The translations under genes were made by a program, and so were the position numbers. A model generated the notes under the pieces. The model had not been told where the DNA came from and did no database searches. It saw only the letters and a program-made list of their open reading frames with translations. Shown here piece by piece: positions 44,422-53,145 of a DNA stretch of 64,000 bases (position 1 is the stretch's first letter; each line of letters begins with the position of its first letter). The stretch comes from Streptosporangium sp. NBC_01756 (lineage in GTDB: Bacteria > Actinomycetota > Actinomycetes > Streptosporangiales > Streptosporangiaceae). The stretch spans positions 6,944,001 through 7,008,000 of the forward strand of contig NZ_CP109130.1 in NCBI RefSeq assembly GCF_035917975.1, given 5' to 3'.

Positions 44422-44497
44422 GTTCCGCGTTCGACGCCCTGACGGACGGCCCGGCGTGGACCTCATGCTCGAAGCTCCGACGGACAGGCGGGCGTGG
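44392..44497. repeat. 38-bp tandem repeat, three decaying copies, spanning a stop codon
   Basis: TTCGACGCCCTGACGGACGG starts at 44392 and again at 44430, with a degenerate third copy from about 44467. The first unit is the 3' end of the NmrA-like gene. In the second the TAG has become TGG, so the copy is not needed for coding. Confidence 0.85.
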
Positions 44498-44522
44498 GCC
44501 CTGCCCCGGCACCCCGGGGCAG

Positions 44523-44566
44523 GGCCGTCTCCTGCCGCTCTGCGGAAGGCGTGGCAGGAGACGGCC
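44523..44566. terminator. Bidirectional hairpin between NmrA-like and lacI-type genes
   Basis: Perfect 14-bp stem GGCCGTCTCCTGCC / GGCAGGAGACGGCC with a 16-nt loop between converging genes. Confidence 0.85.
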
Positions 44567-44573
44567 GGAGGGC

Positions 44574-45581
44574 TCAGCGGGTCGACTCGCGGACGACCAG
44601 TTCGGGCTGGAACATGATCTGCTGGTGGGCGTGGGACTCCGGGTTGTCGCACTCGTCGAGCAGCAGCTCGGTGGCGACTCGGCCCAGCCGGTGGGTCGGC
44701 TGCCGGATCGAGCTGAGCGAGACCGCCGAGGCCGAGGCGAAGTCGATGTCGTCGTAGCCGATGAGCGCGACGTCCCCGGGCACCCGGACCCCCGCCTGCA
44801 GGAGCCCGCGCAACAGGCCAAGGGCCAGGAGGTCGTTGGCGCAGAACACGGCGTCCGGCAGCCACCCCTCGGAGATCATCTTCTCGGCCGCCTCCTGGCC
44901 CGCCCGGGCGGTCATCGCGCCCGTCGTGATCTGCCGCATCGCCTCGCCCGGGTCGCGACCCGCCGCCACGAGCGCCCGCTCTGCCCCGATCCGCCGGTCG
45001 AGGCACTGGCGGATCGTGAGAGGACCGGTGACGTGGGCCAGCTGCCCGGCCCCGCCGTCCAGCAGGTGGGAGACCGCCAGAAAACCGCCGGTGACGTCGT
45101 TGACCGCCACGGAGCACTGGTCGGGCCCCGTCGCCGGATAGTCCACCAGGACCGTGTGGATGCCGCGTTCCCTGAGTCGCTCCAGCTCGCCGGGCCCGGT
45201 TCCCGTCGGGGTGATGAGCACGCCCCGGACCCGGTGCTCGGCGAAGACCAGCAGGTTGCGCTCCTCCTTGAGCCGGTCGCCCGAGGAGTTGCCCAGGATC
45301 ACCGCGTACCCGCGCTCGCTGGCCACCTCCTCCACCCCCGCCGCCACGTCGGTGAAGAAGGGGTTGCCGATGTCGATGACCGACAGGCCGACCGTGCGGC
45401 TGTGCCCGGCCCGCAGGCTGGAGGCCGAGCCGTGGCGGACGAATCCGAGCTCGCGGATGGCCCCCTCGACCCGGGCGCGGGTGGATCCGGCGACCTTCTC
45501 CGGGCGGTTGAGCACGTTGGACACCGTGCCGGGGGAGACCCCGGCACGCGCCGCGACGTCCTTGATGCTCACCGAACTCAT
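44574..45581 (-). CDS. LacI-family transcriptional regulator
   Basis: 335 residues. The N-terminal helix-turn-helix and hinge are SIKDVAARAGVSPGTVSNVLNRP; the sugar-binding periplasmic-like domain follows with VPGDVALIGYDDIDFASAS and SSIRQPTHRLGRVATELLL. It probably represses the adjoining acetyl-xylan-esterase-like gene and rhaM, responding to a plant sugar. TTAAAACG lies just upstream of its start and a similar TTAAATCG lies before rhaM, candidate half-sites. Confidence 0.92.
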   Translation of the reverse strand: MSSVSIKDVAARAGVSPGTVSNVLNRPEKVAGSTRARVEGAIRELGFVRHGSASSLRAGHSRTVGLSVIDIGNPFFTDVAAGVEEVASERGYAVILGNSSGDRLKEERNLLVFAEHRVRGVLITPTGTGPGELERLRERGIHTVLVDYPATGPDQCSVAVNDVTGGFLAVSHLLDGGAGQLAHVTGPLTIRQCLDRRIGAERALVAAGRDPGEAMRQITTGAMTARAGQEAAEKMISEGWLPDAVFCANDLLALGLLRGLLQAGVRVPGDVALIGYDDIDFASASAVSLSSIRQPTHRLGRVATELLLDECDNPESHAHQQIMFQPELVVRESTR

Positions 45582-45618
45582 GGACACCGATTAAAACGTA
45601 ACAACCGCCCGGATGCCA

Positions 45619-46647
45619 TCAGGCTCTCAGCGCTTCCGACGGGCCGGCGGCGCCGTTCTCGGAGCCGGAGGAGGGCCGTCCGCCGGTCCGCAGGTCCCGG
45701 GCGACCTTCAACTGCTCGGCCACCTGGGCGGACTGGCCGCCCTCGTGGCCGTTGAACCGCCACACGCGGATGTCCTTGGGGCCCGCGTAGTGGTTGTAGG
45801 CGGCGAAGCCGGTGGAGGCGGGGGTCACGCCGTCGAGCAGGGCGACCGAGAAGAGGGCCGGGGTGGTGTTGCGGGCGGCGAAGTGCAAGCCGTCGAAGTA
45901 GTCGAGGGTGGTGAAGACCTGGTCGATGCGGTGGCGGTGGTTCCGCATGAACTGGTTGAGCTCGCCGTAGGGGTTCTCGTCGGTGATCTCGAGGGCCCGG
46001 CGGATGTGGGTCATGAACGGCACGTCGATGAAGGCGAACAGCAGGTCGGGGACCAGCGCGCTGACGGCCATCGCGGAGCCGCCGCCCTGGCTGCCGCCCG
46101 CGACGACGACGCGGGCGGGGTCCACCAGCGGGTGGGAGCGGGCGGCCTCGACCGCGCGGACGCCGTCGGTGTACAGGCGGCGGTAGTAGTAGCCGTCGGG
46201 GTCCAGCACGCCCTGGGTGAGCTTGCCGCTCACCTGCGGTCCGTTGCCGCCCACCGGGTCGGCGGTGTCGCCGGTACGCCAGCCGCCGCCCTGTCCCCGG
46301 GTGTCCATCACGAAGGTCGCCCAGCCGGCCGCCGGCCAGGTCAGCCAATCGTGCGGCAGGCCCCGGCCGCCGCCGTAGCCGATGTACTCCACCACGCACG
46401 GCAGCGGGCCCTCGGCCGTGGCGGGCACCAGCAACCAGCCCCGGATCTCGTGGCCGCCGAAGCCCGCGTAGCGGACGTCGAAGCAGCGGATCAGTGCCAG
46501 GCCCATGTCCACCTCGGTGAAGACGGGGTTCAGGTCGTGCTGTCGCGCCTCGGCCAGGGTCCGCTCCCAGAACGCGTCAAAATCGGCGGGCTCGTGACGC
46601 TCGGGCTGGTATTTCCTGAGTTGTTCCAGAGGCATGTCGACGAACAC
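45619..46647 (-). CDS. Acetyl-xylan esterase / cephalosporin-C deacetylase family (AXE1, CE7)
   Basis: 342 residues without a signal peptide. The CE7 motifs are RGQGGGW, catalytic Ser in GGSQGGGSA, acid in LLDGVTPAST, and His in NGHEGGQ. The enzyme removes acetyl groups from xylo-oligosaccharides after uptake. GTG 46647 has GGGAGA 5 nt upstream; the first ATG is four codons later. Genes for a LacI regulator and rhamnose mutarotase flank it, indicating use of decorated plant polysaccharide. Confidence 0.9.
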   Translation of the reverse strand: MFVDMPLEQLRKYQPERHEPADFDAFWERTLAEARQHDLNPVFTEVDMGLALIRCFDVRYAGFGGHEIRGWLLVPATAEGPLPCVVEYIGYGGGRGLPHDWLTWPAAGWATFVMDTRGQGGGWRTGDTADPVGGNGPQVSGKLTQGVLDPDGYYYRRLYTDGVRAVEAARSHPLVDPARVVVAGGSQGGGSAMAVSALVPDLLFAFIDVPFMTHIRRALEITDENPYGELNQFMRNHRHRIDQVFTTLDYFDGLHFAARNTTPALFSVALLDGVTPASTGFAAYNHYAGPKDIRVWRFNGHEGGQSAQVAEQLKVARDLRTGGRPSSGSENGAAGPSEALRA

Positions 46648-46906
46648 GGAAGTCTCCCGATGGTGAAGCGTTCTCAATGGCGAGCCGGGTGAGCCGATGG
46701 CGTCCGGCCCCGAGGGGTGCCGCGACGTCCCCGATCGGCGCCGCCGACGGCACCGGCCATTCTGTCCGTTCACCCGGGCATCCGCCAAGGGGGGGTTCTC
46801 GCCGCCTGTGCGGCCACGCCCGCCGGGCGCGGGGGTGTTGACAGTGGTCACACGGCCCGCGTAGGTTCGCCGGCAGTATGTTAAATCGTTTTTAAACGAG
46901 GTGTCC
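46648..46906. promoter_or_regulatory. Divergent control region of axe-like gene and rhaM
   Basis: About 260 bp. GTTAAATCGTTTTTAAACG at 46880-46899, immediately before rhaM, is an imperfect dyad around CG of the kind LacI proteins bind, and resembles TTAAAACG at the start of the lacI-type gene. TTGACAGTGGTCACACGG at 46836 carries a -35-like TTGACA. Confidence 0.5.
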
Positions 46907-47224
46907 ATGAAGCGCGTCTGCTTCCTGCTGAAGGTGCGGCCGGACCGGCTGGAGGAATACCGCGAACGCCACGCCGCGGTGTGGCCGGAGATGCTCGACG
47001 CCCTGCGGTCCGCCGGCTGGCACAACTACTCGCTGTTCACGCGGGAGGACGGACTCCTCGTCGGCTACCTGGAGACCGACGACTTCGAGGCGGCCCTGGC
47101 GGGGATGGCCGCGACCGAGGTCAACGCGCGGTGGCAGGCGGAGATGGCGCCGTTCTTCGAGAACCTGGAGGGCCACCCCGACGAGGGCATGGCGGCCCTC
47201 ACCGAGGTCTTCCACCTCGACTGA
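46907..47224 (+). CDS. rhaM: L-rhamnose mutarotase
   Basis: 105 residues, RhaM/DUF718 family: RVCFLLKVRPDRLEEYRERHAAVWPEML is shown as FLLKVRPDRLEEY then HAAVWPEML, with the catalytic His. NYSLFTREDGLLVGYLE is characteristic. It interconverts rhamnose anomers. ATG is preferred over GTG two codons earlier for spacing from GAGG. Its presence beside a CE7 esterase suggests rhamnose-containing plant polymers as substrate. Confidence 0.9.
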   Translation: MKRVCFLLKVRPDRLEEYRERHAAVWPEMLDALRSAGWHNYSLFTREDGLLVGYLETDDFEAALAGMAATEVNARWQAEMAPFFENLEGHPDEGMAALTEVFHLD

Positions 47225-47240
47225 TCCGCAGGCCCCGGGC

Positions 47241-48104
47241 TCAGCCGGCTTTCAGGTGCTCGCGGATCTGGCGGATGTGCTCGGGGGTGGTGCGGCAGCA
47301 GCCTCCGACGAAGGCGGCGCCCGCGGCGTGCCATCCGGCCGCCGCCTCGCCGAACTCGACGGGGTCGGTCGGCCCGAGCCAGCGGCGCCCCGCGGCGTCC
47401 CAGGCCTCGCCGGAGTTCGGGTAGGCCATCACCGGCTTGCCGTCGATCCGGCCGATGAGGCCGGGCACGTGACGGGGGGCCGTGCAGTTGACGCCGACCG
47501 CGATCACCTGCGGGTTGCCGGCGAACAGCGCGGCGGCGTCCTCGATCGGGGTGCCGTCGTTGATGTGCGCGCCGTCGCGGCAGGAGAAGCTCACCCACGC
47601 CCGCATCCCGGGCGTCTCGGCGAGCAGCCGGCCGAACGCCCTGGCCTCCGGGTAGGACGGGACGGTCTCGCAGGCCAGCAGATCGGCCCCGCTGCCGGCC
47701 AGGATGTGCCAGCGCTCCCGGTGCCAGTCGGCCAGACCGTCCTCGTCGAGGTCGTAGTCGCCCGTGTACTCGGCGCCGTTGGCCAGGTAGGCGCCGTAGG
47801 GGCCGACGCTCGCGGCCACCGTTCCGGTGCCGTGCAGGTCCCGGGCCTCCACGGCCAGGCGTACCGAGAGGAGGATCAGCTTCTCGGCCTCGTCCGCGCC
47901 GAGCCCCCGGCGGACGAACGCCGGGATGCTCGCCTGGTAACTCGCCGTGGTCGCCACCTCGGCCCCCGCGGCGAAGTAGTCGAGGTGCGCCTGCCTGATC
48001 AACGATGGATTCTCCAGCAGGAGCTTCGCCGACCAGAGCTCGTCCCGCAGGTCGGCGCCGAGCGCCTCCAGATGCGTGGCCAGGCCGCCGTCCAGAATCA
48101 CCAT
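47241..48104 (-). CDS. mmuM: Homocysteine S-methyltransferase
   Basis: 287 residues. DGGLATHLEALGADL opens the barrel, and the zinc cysteines are in GVNCTAP and GGCCRTTP. It methylates homocysteine with S-methylmethionine or S-adenosylmethionine. GAGGAG lies 4 nt before the ATG; a longer frame upstream is not needed. No S-methylmethionine permease is adjacent. Tail to tail with rhaM with only 16 bp between. Confidence 0.92.
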   Translation of the reverse strand: MVILDGGLATHLEALGADLRDELWSAKLLLENPSLIRQAHLDYFAAGAEVATTASYQASIPAFVRRGLGADEAEKLILLSVRLAVEARDLHGTGTVAASVGPYGAYLANGAEYTGDYDLDEDGLADWHRERWHILAGSGADLLACETVPSYPEARAFGRLLAETPGMRAWVSFSCRDGAHINDGTPIEDAAALFAGNPQVIAVGVNCTAPRHVPGLIGRIDGKPVMAYPNSGEAWDAAGRRWLGPTDPVEFGEAAAGWHAAGAAFVGGCCRTTPEHIRQIREHLKAG

Positions 48105-48248
48105 CTCGCTCCTCAGGTCGCTCGTCGTGCCCGCGCCGGACCTCCCCGGCGACCCCACCCGTCCGGAAAGACCCGTGCGCGACCGTGACACGGATCGCGG
48201 GCGGCCGTCGGCCGGGCTCCCGCGATCCGGACGGAATTCTTCCCGGCG

Positions 48249-49880
48249 TCAGCCGATCCTACGCAGGGCGTCGGCCAGGCCGGCCAGGCCGACCGGCCCG
48301 AGATCCAGGGCGGCGGTGTGCCAGCGGCGCAGGTCGAAGTCCGCGCCCAGGCGCTGCCGGGCCTCCTCACGGGCGGCCAGCCAGGCGCGCTCGCCGAGCT
48401 TGTAGGAAGGGGCCTGGCCCGGCCAGCCGAAGTAGCGGACCACCTCGGCATGGACCCGGTGCGCTTCGCTGCGGCCCCGGTTGAGCAGCACGTCGCAGGC
48501 CTTTTCGAAGGTCCACTTCGAGCCGTCGGGGAGCGGCAGGTCCAGATGGACGCCGATGTCGATGACCACCCGTGCGGCCCGCAGCGCCGACCCGCCGAGC
48601 ATGCCGAGCCGGGTGCCCGGCTCGGTGAACCAGCCCAGTTCGTCGGCCAGCCGCTCGGAGTAGAGCGCCCAGCCCTCGCCGTGGCCGCTCACCCAGGAGT
48701 TCTTCCCGAAACGCGACAGGTCGTCCCCGGCCACCCGGGTGGCCCCGAGCTGGAGGTGGTGACCGGGCACGCCCTCGTGGAAGATGGTGGTCAGCTCGCT
48801 CCAGGTCGCGAACCTGGTCTGGTCGCCGTTCACCGGCCACCAGGTACGGCCCGGCCGGGTCAGGTCCTCGTTCGGCGAGGTGTAGGAGGCCGCCCCCGAG
48901 GTCGAGCCCAGGGACAGCGTGACGTCCACCCGGCGCAGCGGCTCGGCGATGTCGAAGTGGGTGCCGTGCAGCTCCTCGATCGCCCAGTCGTGACGCTCCT
49001 GCAGCCAGCCCCGGTAGGCGTCCAGGCCTTCGACGTAGTACGTCTCGTTCAGGATCGCGGTCGCCTCCTCCAGCGAGGCGCCCGGCCGTACCCGTCCCGC
49101 CTCGGCCGTCAGTTCGGCCTCGATGCGGGCCAGTTCGGCCCAGCCCCACTCGTAGGCGTCCACCAGGTCGATGTCGGCCCCCAGGTTGAGCCGGGCGGCC
49201 ACCGCGTAACGCTCGGCGCCGACCGCGTCCCCCGCCGCCGCCCGGGGGGCGTAGTCCTCGCGCAGGTAGCGGGCGGCCTCGGCGTAGCCGGCGTGCGCAG
49301 CCGCGGCGCCCCGGTCCAGCTCGCCGCGGACCGGGCCGTCGCCGTACTTCGCGACGAACTCCCCGTGCGTGCCGTCCGCGGCGAACAGGTCGAGCTGTAC
49401 GGCCAGCTCCAGAGCCTGGCGGCGGGCGGCCCGCAGGTCCTGGGCCAGACCCGACTCCAGGCTCGCCCGCCAGCTGTCCAGCATCCCCGGAACGGCCGCG
49501 AGCCTGGCCGCCACGTCACGCCACTGGTCGTCGGTGCCGTGCGGCAGCAGGTCCACGCTGTCGCGCAGGTCGCTGACCAGGCCGAACGGCGCCTGCACAT
49601 CGCGGAGCGGCTCACCGATCCCGTGCCAGGCGAGCTTGGCCTCCAGGCGCTCGCGCAGGTGCGCCGCGGCCCGCACGTCCGCCTCGTTCTGCGGTTGCAG
49701 GAGGGTGAGCCTGCCCAGCGTCTCGCTGATCAGGGCGGCCCGGGCGGCGTGACCGTCCGGGCCGTAGTCGGTGGCCGGGGCGAATGCGACGTCGAGGCCG
49801 TCCATCCCGGCACGGACCGGGTCGAGCACCGCTAGCCGGGTTACGTATTCATCGCAAAGGGCGAAAATCGGGCTGGTCAT
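48249..49880 (-). CDS. DUF885 protein, putative zinc peptidase
   Basis: 543 residues, mostly helical, with FHEGVPGHHLQLG (HExxxGHH), the metal-binding signature of DUF885, distantly similar to M2/M3 peptidases; SGHGEGWALYSERLADELG provides a further ligand. Cytosolic. No ribosome site precedes the ATG, but TAAAGT ends 6 nt before it, so the mRNA may be leaderless. Substrate unknown. Confidence 0.9.
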   Translation of the reverse strand: MTSPIFALCDEYVTRLAVLDPVRAGMDGLDVAFAPATDYGPDGHAARAALISETLGRLTLLQPQNEADVRAAAHLRERLEAKLAWHGIGEPLRDVQAPFGLVSDLRDSVDLLPHGTDDQWRDVAARLAAVPGMLDSWRASLESGLAQDLRAARRQALELAVQLDLFAADGTHGEFVAKYGDGPVRGELDRGAAAAHAGYAEAARYLREDYAPRAAAGDAVGAERYAVAARLNLGADIDLVDAYEWGWAELARIEAELTAEAGRVRPGASLEEATAILNETYYVEGLDAYRGWLQERHDWAIEELHGTHFDIAEPLRRVDVTLSLGSTSGAASYTSPNEDLTRPGRTWWPVNGDQTRFATWSELTTIFHEGVPGHHLQLGATRVAGDDLSRFGKNSWVSGHGEGWALYSERLADELGWFTEPGTRLGMLGGSALRAARVVIDIGVHLDLPLPDGSKWTFEKACDVLLNRGRSEAHRVHAEVVRYFGWPGQAPSYKLGERAWLAAREEARQRLGADFDLRRWHTAALDLGPVGLAGLADALRRIG

Positions 49881-49886
49881 TTCGGC

Positions 49887-49892
49887 ACTTTA
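49887..49892 (-). promoter_or_regulatory. -10 box of a probable leaderless transcript (DUF885 gene)
   Basis: On the minus strand TAAAGT, then 6 nt, then ATG. Fits the actinobacterial TANNNT-N6-start pattern; no clear -35. Confidence 0.5.
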
Positions 49893-49934
49893 ACCGACCT
49901 TTCGGGTAATCGACCTGACCCCTTTGGCGGCGGT

Positions 49935-52238
49935 CTACCTCTTCCAGAACGGCCGTCGCTCTCCGGGCCGGATCAACGCCTCCAGCCCGGAGACGGCCCG
50001 GCGCCACAGCGCCGCCACGTCCCCGCCGGCCTGCAGGTCCGCGGCCAGGGACTCGAGCTCCGGGTGGCCGCCCAGGTAGACCGCCAGGGCCGCCAGGCGG
50101 CTGCCCAGGTCGGACAGGTAGCGCAGCCGGTCGGCGGTGCCGAGCGACTCGGCGGCGCGCAGCCGCTTCAGCTCCTCCTCGATCTCGGCTCTGGGCAGTT
50201 CCCTCGCCGCGGCGGGCGCCGGAGCGGAGCGGGGCGCCCTCGGGACGCCGCGGGTGGCCTCGGGTGCCCCGGCCCACGGGGTGGGGCTCATCCCACCGGC
50301 TGCGAACCTCGGTGCTCCGCCGGGCGCGGGGGGTGCGGGCGCGCCCGCCTGGGGCTGGGCCATCGAGGTCAGCATCATCGGCGACGCCGTGACCGCCGGG
50401 CTCTCCCAGCCGCTGGGCAGTTCCACCGGCTGGATCACCCGGTGCCCCGGCCCGCCCTCGGCGACCACCGTGCTGTCGACCGCGACGAACGCGGTGAACC
50501 GGCAGAGCACGCCGTACCCGAGCGAGATCCCGACGATCTCCTCCTCCAGCGAGTGGTCACCCGCGGCGTAGCGGTCCTCCAGGGTCCGCAGCCGGGTCCG
50601 CGCCCAGATCGCCCGGGTCGCGGGACTGTCCGCGCGCGTCCCGGCGACCCGCCGCTCCCAGGGCTGCCCGGCCGTGTCCAGCCCGTGCACGGTCAGCGCT
50701 CCGGCGGCGGCTCCCCGGTAGCGTCCCAGGACGGTGAGCGGCACGCCCGGGTAGATCGAGCCGAGGTGGCCGACCGTGCCGGGGACCAGGTCGAGCCCGT
50801 CGGCCTTGAGGGACAGGTCGGTGACCAGCGGGGCGCCGATCCTGCGGTGGATGTGCTCCATCGCCTCGTCCAGGCGGTCCTCCGACTCCACCAGCTCGCA
50901 CCGGCCCGCACCCAGGCCGGCCAGCCTGCCGAGGAATCCGGCGTTGACCGCGCGGTCGATGCCGACCGTGTGCACCCGCATTCCGGCCGACCCGCCGCCG
51001 ATCCGTTCCAGGATCTGGTCCTCGTTGCCGACCTGCCCGTCGGTGACGAGCACCAGGACCCGGTCCCGGGCCGAGTCGGCGAGCAGCGCGACGGCCTGCT
51101 CCAGCGGGGCCAGCATCTCGGTGCCGCCCCGCGCCTCCAGTCGGGCGAGGTGCTCCACCGCCCGGTAGCGGTTGCGGTCGGAGGCCTGCGACAGTCCCCG
51201 GCCGAGCCCCTCGGGCGTCTCCACCACGGTGTCGAAGGAGAGCACCGCGAACCGGTCGCCGCCGGTGAGCGTGTCGACGATGCGGGCGGCGGCGCGCCGG
51301 GCGGCGACCATCTTCCAGCCGGTCATGCTGCCCGAGCGGTCCAGCACCAGCACGACGTCCTTGGGGGTGGCCGTGACCCGGGCCTGCTCGGGGACGACGG
51401 CCAGCGTGAACGTGCCCTCATCGCCGCCGTCGGGGTCGGGGACCAGCGCCAGCGAGGTGGAGGTGTCGAATGACAGGCGCAGGATGAAGTCGCGGTCCAG
51501 TCGCTCGCCCGGCTGGAGGCGGACCGTCGTCCCCTCCTGGAGGACGGCGTGCAGGCTGGAGCCGAGCTCGCGCAGCTCCAGCCCGGCCGGGTCGACGGAG
51601 ACCGCGAGCGAGAGCCGTACCGGATTGGGGAAGCCGGGCAGCAGCACCGGGGGCGTGATCCGGGAGGCGTCCGGGACCGCGTCGGTGTCCGGGGACCAGC
51701 CGTCACCGGACGGCGCCCCGTCGAGCGGGGTGCCGGGGATGTAGCGGGGGGCGACGACCAGCGGGAAGCGGAAGGTCGCCGCGCCGTCCTCGTAGGGGAG
51801 CGGCTGGTTGAGCGTGAGATGCACGGTGACCCGCTCGCCCGGCACGATGTTGCCGACCCTGATGGTGAAGACGTCGGGCCGGTCCTCCTCGGCGATCGCG
51901 GCCCGCCTGCCTTCGGCGATCGCCCGGTCGTAGTCGGCCCTGGCCTGGCCGCGCTCCTTGAGGATCCCCTCGATGACCCGTCCGTCGGCCTCCATCCTGA
52001 AGGCGGTCACGGCGGCCCGGTCGGGCAGCGGGAAGACGTAGGTGGCCTCAAGAGCCACGTCGTGCGGGTTGCGGAAGCCCTGGACCACCTCGACCCCGGC
52101 GATCAGCCCGGCCACGGCGGCGGTGACGTCCACGCTCTCCAGCGGCAGGTTGCCGCGCTCGGTGACGAGTGCTCCCAGTCCGGCGTCCGGGACGGGCTCG
52201 CACTCCTCCGGTCGGAGCGTTGCGATCGAGGTGATCAT
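49935..52238 (-). CDS. VIT and von Willebrand factor A domain protein
   Basis: 767 residues: a VIT domain (about 30-150, with FRNPHDVALEATYVFPLPDRA split as VALEATYVFPLP), then a vWA domain (about 285-450) whose MIDAS is DVVLVLDRSGSMTGWK with later Thr and Asp. A Pro/Ala-rich segment (about 640-690) and a helical tail follow. There is no signal peptide, so it acts inside the cell; vWA proteins often assemble multiprotein complexes. The stop of the upstream MerR gene overlaps its start by 4 bp, so the two are coupled. Confidence 0.92.
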   Translation of the reverse strand: MITSIATLRPEECEPVPDAGLGALVTERGNLPLESVDVTAAVAGLIAGVEVVQGFRNPHDVALEATYVFPLPDRAAVTAFRMEADGRVIEGILKERGQARADYDRAIAEGRRAAIAEEDRPDVFTIRVGNIVPGERVTVHLTLNQPLPYEDGAATFRFPLVVAPRYIPGTPLDGAPSGDGWSPDTDAVPDASRITPPVLLPGFPNPVRLSLAVSVDPAGLELRELGSSLHAVLQEGTTVRLQPGERLDRDFILRLSFDTSTSLALVPDPDGGDEGTFTLAVVPEQARVTATPKDVVLVLDRSGSMTGWKMVAARRAAARIVDTLTGGDRFAVLSFDTVVETPEGLGRGLSQASDRNRYRAVEHLARLEARGGTEMLAPLEQAVALLADSARDRVLVLVTDGQVGNEDQILERIGGGSAGMRVHTVGIDRAVNAGFLGRLAGLGAGRCELVESEDRLDEAMEHIHRRIGAPLVTDLSLKADGLDLVPGTVGHLGSIYPGVPLTVLGRYRGAAAGALTVHGLDTAGQPWERRVAGTRADSPATRAIWARTRLRTLEDRYAAGDHSLEEEIVGISLGYGVLCRFTAFVAVDSTVVAEGGPGHRVIQPVELPSGWESPAVTASPMMLTSMAQPQAGAPAPPAPGGAPRFAAGGMSPTPWAGAPEATRGVPRAPRSAPAPAAARELPRAEIEEELKRLRAAESLGTADRLRYLSDLGSRLAALAVYLGGHPELESLAADLQAGGDVAALWRRAVSGLEALIRPGERRPFWKR

Positions 52239-53017
52239 GACGATTTCCCTTCAGCAGGTGCGAGGTCGTGTTTGCGCAGGACCGCCAGGAGCGCCCCGGA
52301 AGCGGCGGTGATCTCGGCGAGGGCTTCGGGCGAGGCGGTACGGCCGCCGCTGTCGAGCAGCAGCGTCACGCCGGTCGCCAGCCGTACGCCGTGGACGAGC
52401 ACGGCGGGCGGCACGGACGGTGGGGCCCCGGTGCCGGACGCGTGCGGCGGCGCGGCGGGCCGGGGAGCCGGTGGCCGCGGTGCGGCGGGACCGGCTGGGG
52501 CGCGGCGCGGCGTGGCCGGGGCGGGTGCGGCGGGGCGTGGCGCGGCCGGGGCGGGTGAGACGGGTGGGGCGGGCCGGGGTGCGGCCGGGGTGGGCTCATC
52601 CGCATGGGGTGCGGCCGGTCCCGGGGTGGCGGGGCCGGCCTGCGCCGGGGTGGAGGGCGGCTCGGCCCAGAACCGCGGGCGGGCCGCCCTGGGCGCGGCC
52701 GGTTCCACCGGGGGCGCCGGGATGCCGGCGATCGACTCCAGGAGCTGGTCGCCGGCTCCGGCCAGCTCGGCCTGGATCTCGGCGATCGTCCGGCCGTCGG
52801 CCTGGCGGCGCTTGACGGCGATGAGCTGGAGAAGGTGGCGCCTGCCGTAGACGGCGACGCGACCGCGGCGGGCCGACGGCGGGTCGAGCAGCCCGATCGT
52901 GGAATACCACCGGATGACGCGCTCGGTGGGCACGTCTGTGACCCGCCCGTTGAGCTGGGCGGTGGGGGCCAGCGCCGCGGAGGCCCGCTCAGCCAGTTCA
53001 CCGATGGTCCATTCCAT
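52235..53017 (-). CDS. MerR-family regulator with Pro/Ala-rich linker
   Basis: 260 residues. The first 75 are a winged helix (WTIGELAERA, VIRWYSTIGLLDPPSARRGRVAVYG as RWYSTIGLLD, HLLQLIAVKRRQ). Residues about 105-195 are an extraordinary Pro/Ala/Arg linker, and the last 60 form a small hydrophobic domain (VLVHGVRLATGVTLLLDSGG), perhaps the effector part. No metal cysteines. It probably controls its own VIT/vWA operon through a dyad in its promoter spacer, and its mRNA looks leaderless. Confidence 0.88.
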   Translation of the reverse strand: MEWTIGELAERASAALAPTAQLNGRVTDVPTERVIRWYSTIGLLDPPSARRGRVAVYGRRHLLQLIAVKRRQADGRTIAEIQAELAGAGDQLLESIAGIPAPPVEPAAPRAARPRFWAEPPSTPAQAGPATPGPAAPHADEPTPAAPRPAPPVSPAPAAPRPAAPAPATPRRAPAGPAAPRPPAPRPAAPPHASGTGAPPSVPPAVLVHGVRLATGVTLLLDSGGRTASPEALAEITAASGALLAVLRKHDLAPAEGKSS

Positions 53018-53023
53018 ACCTCG

Positions 53024-53053
53024 ATAATGACACTGTAATCGTGACAGTGTCAA
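53024..53053 (-). promoter_or_regulatory. MerR-type promoter with operator in the spacer, leaderless start
   Basis: On the minus strand: TTGACA (53053-53048), 18-bp spacer, CATTAT (53029-53024), then 6 nt and the ATG. TGACACTG and its complement CAGTGTCA (53028-53035, 53045-53052) form a dyad across the spacer, the classic MerR-family geometry. Transcription should start at the ATG itself. Confidence 0.82.
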
Positions 53054-53145
53054 TGTTGGAGAGGTCTCGACATAAGGGGAGAGGTGAGTGGGTAGGGACA
53101 TTTCAGTACAAATAGGAAACTGACGTCGAAACGGGGGGACGTTTC

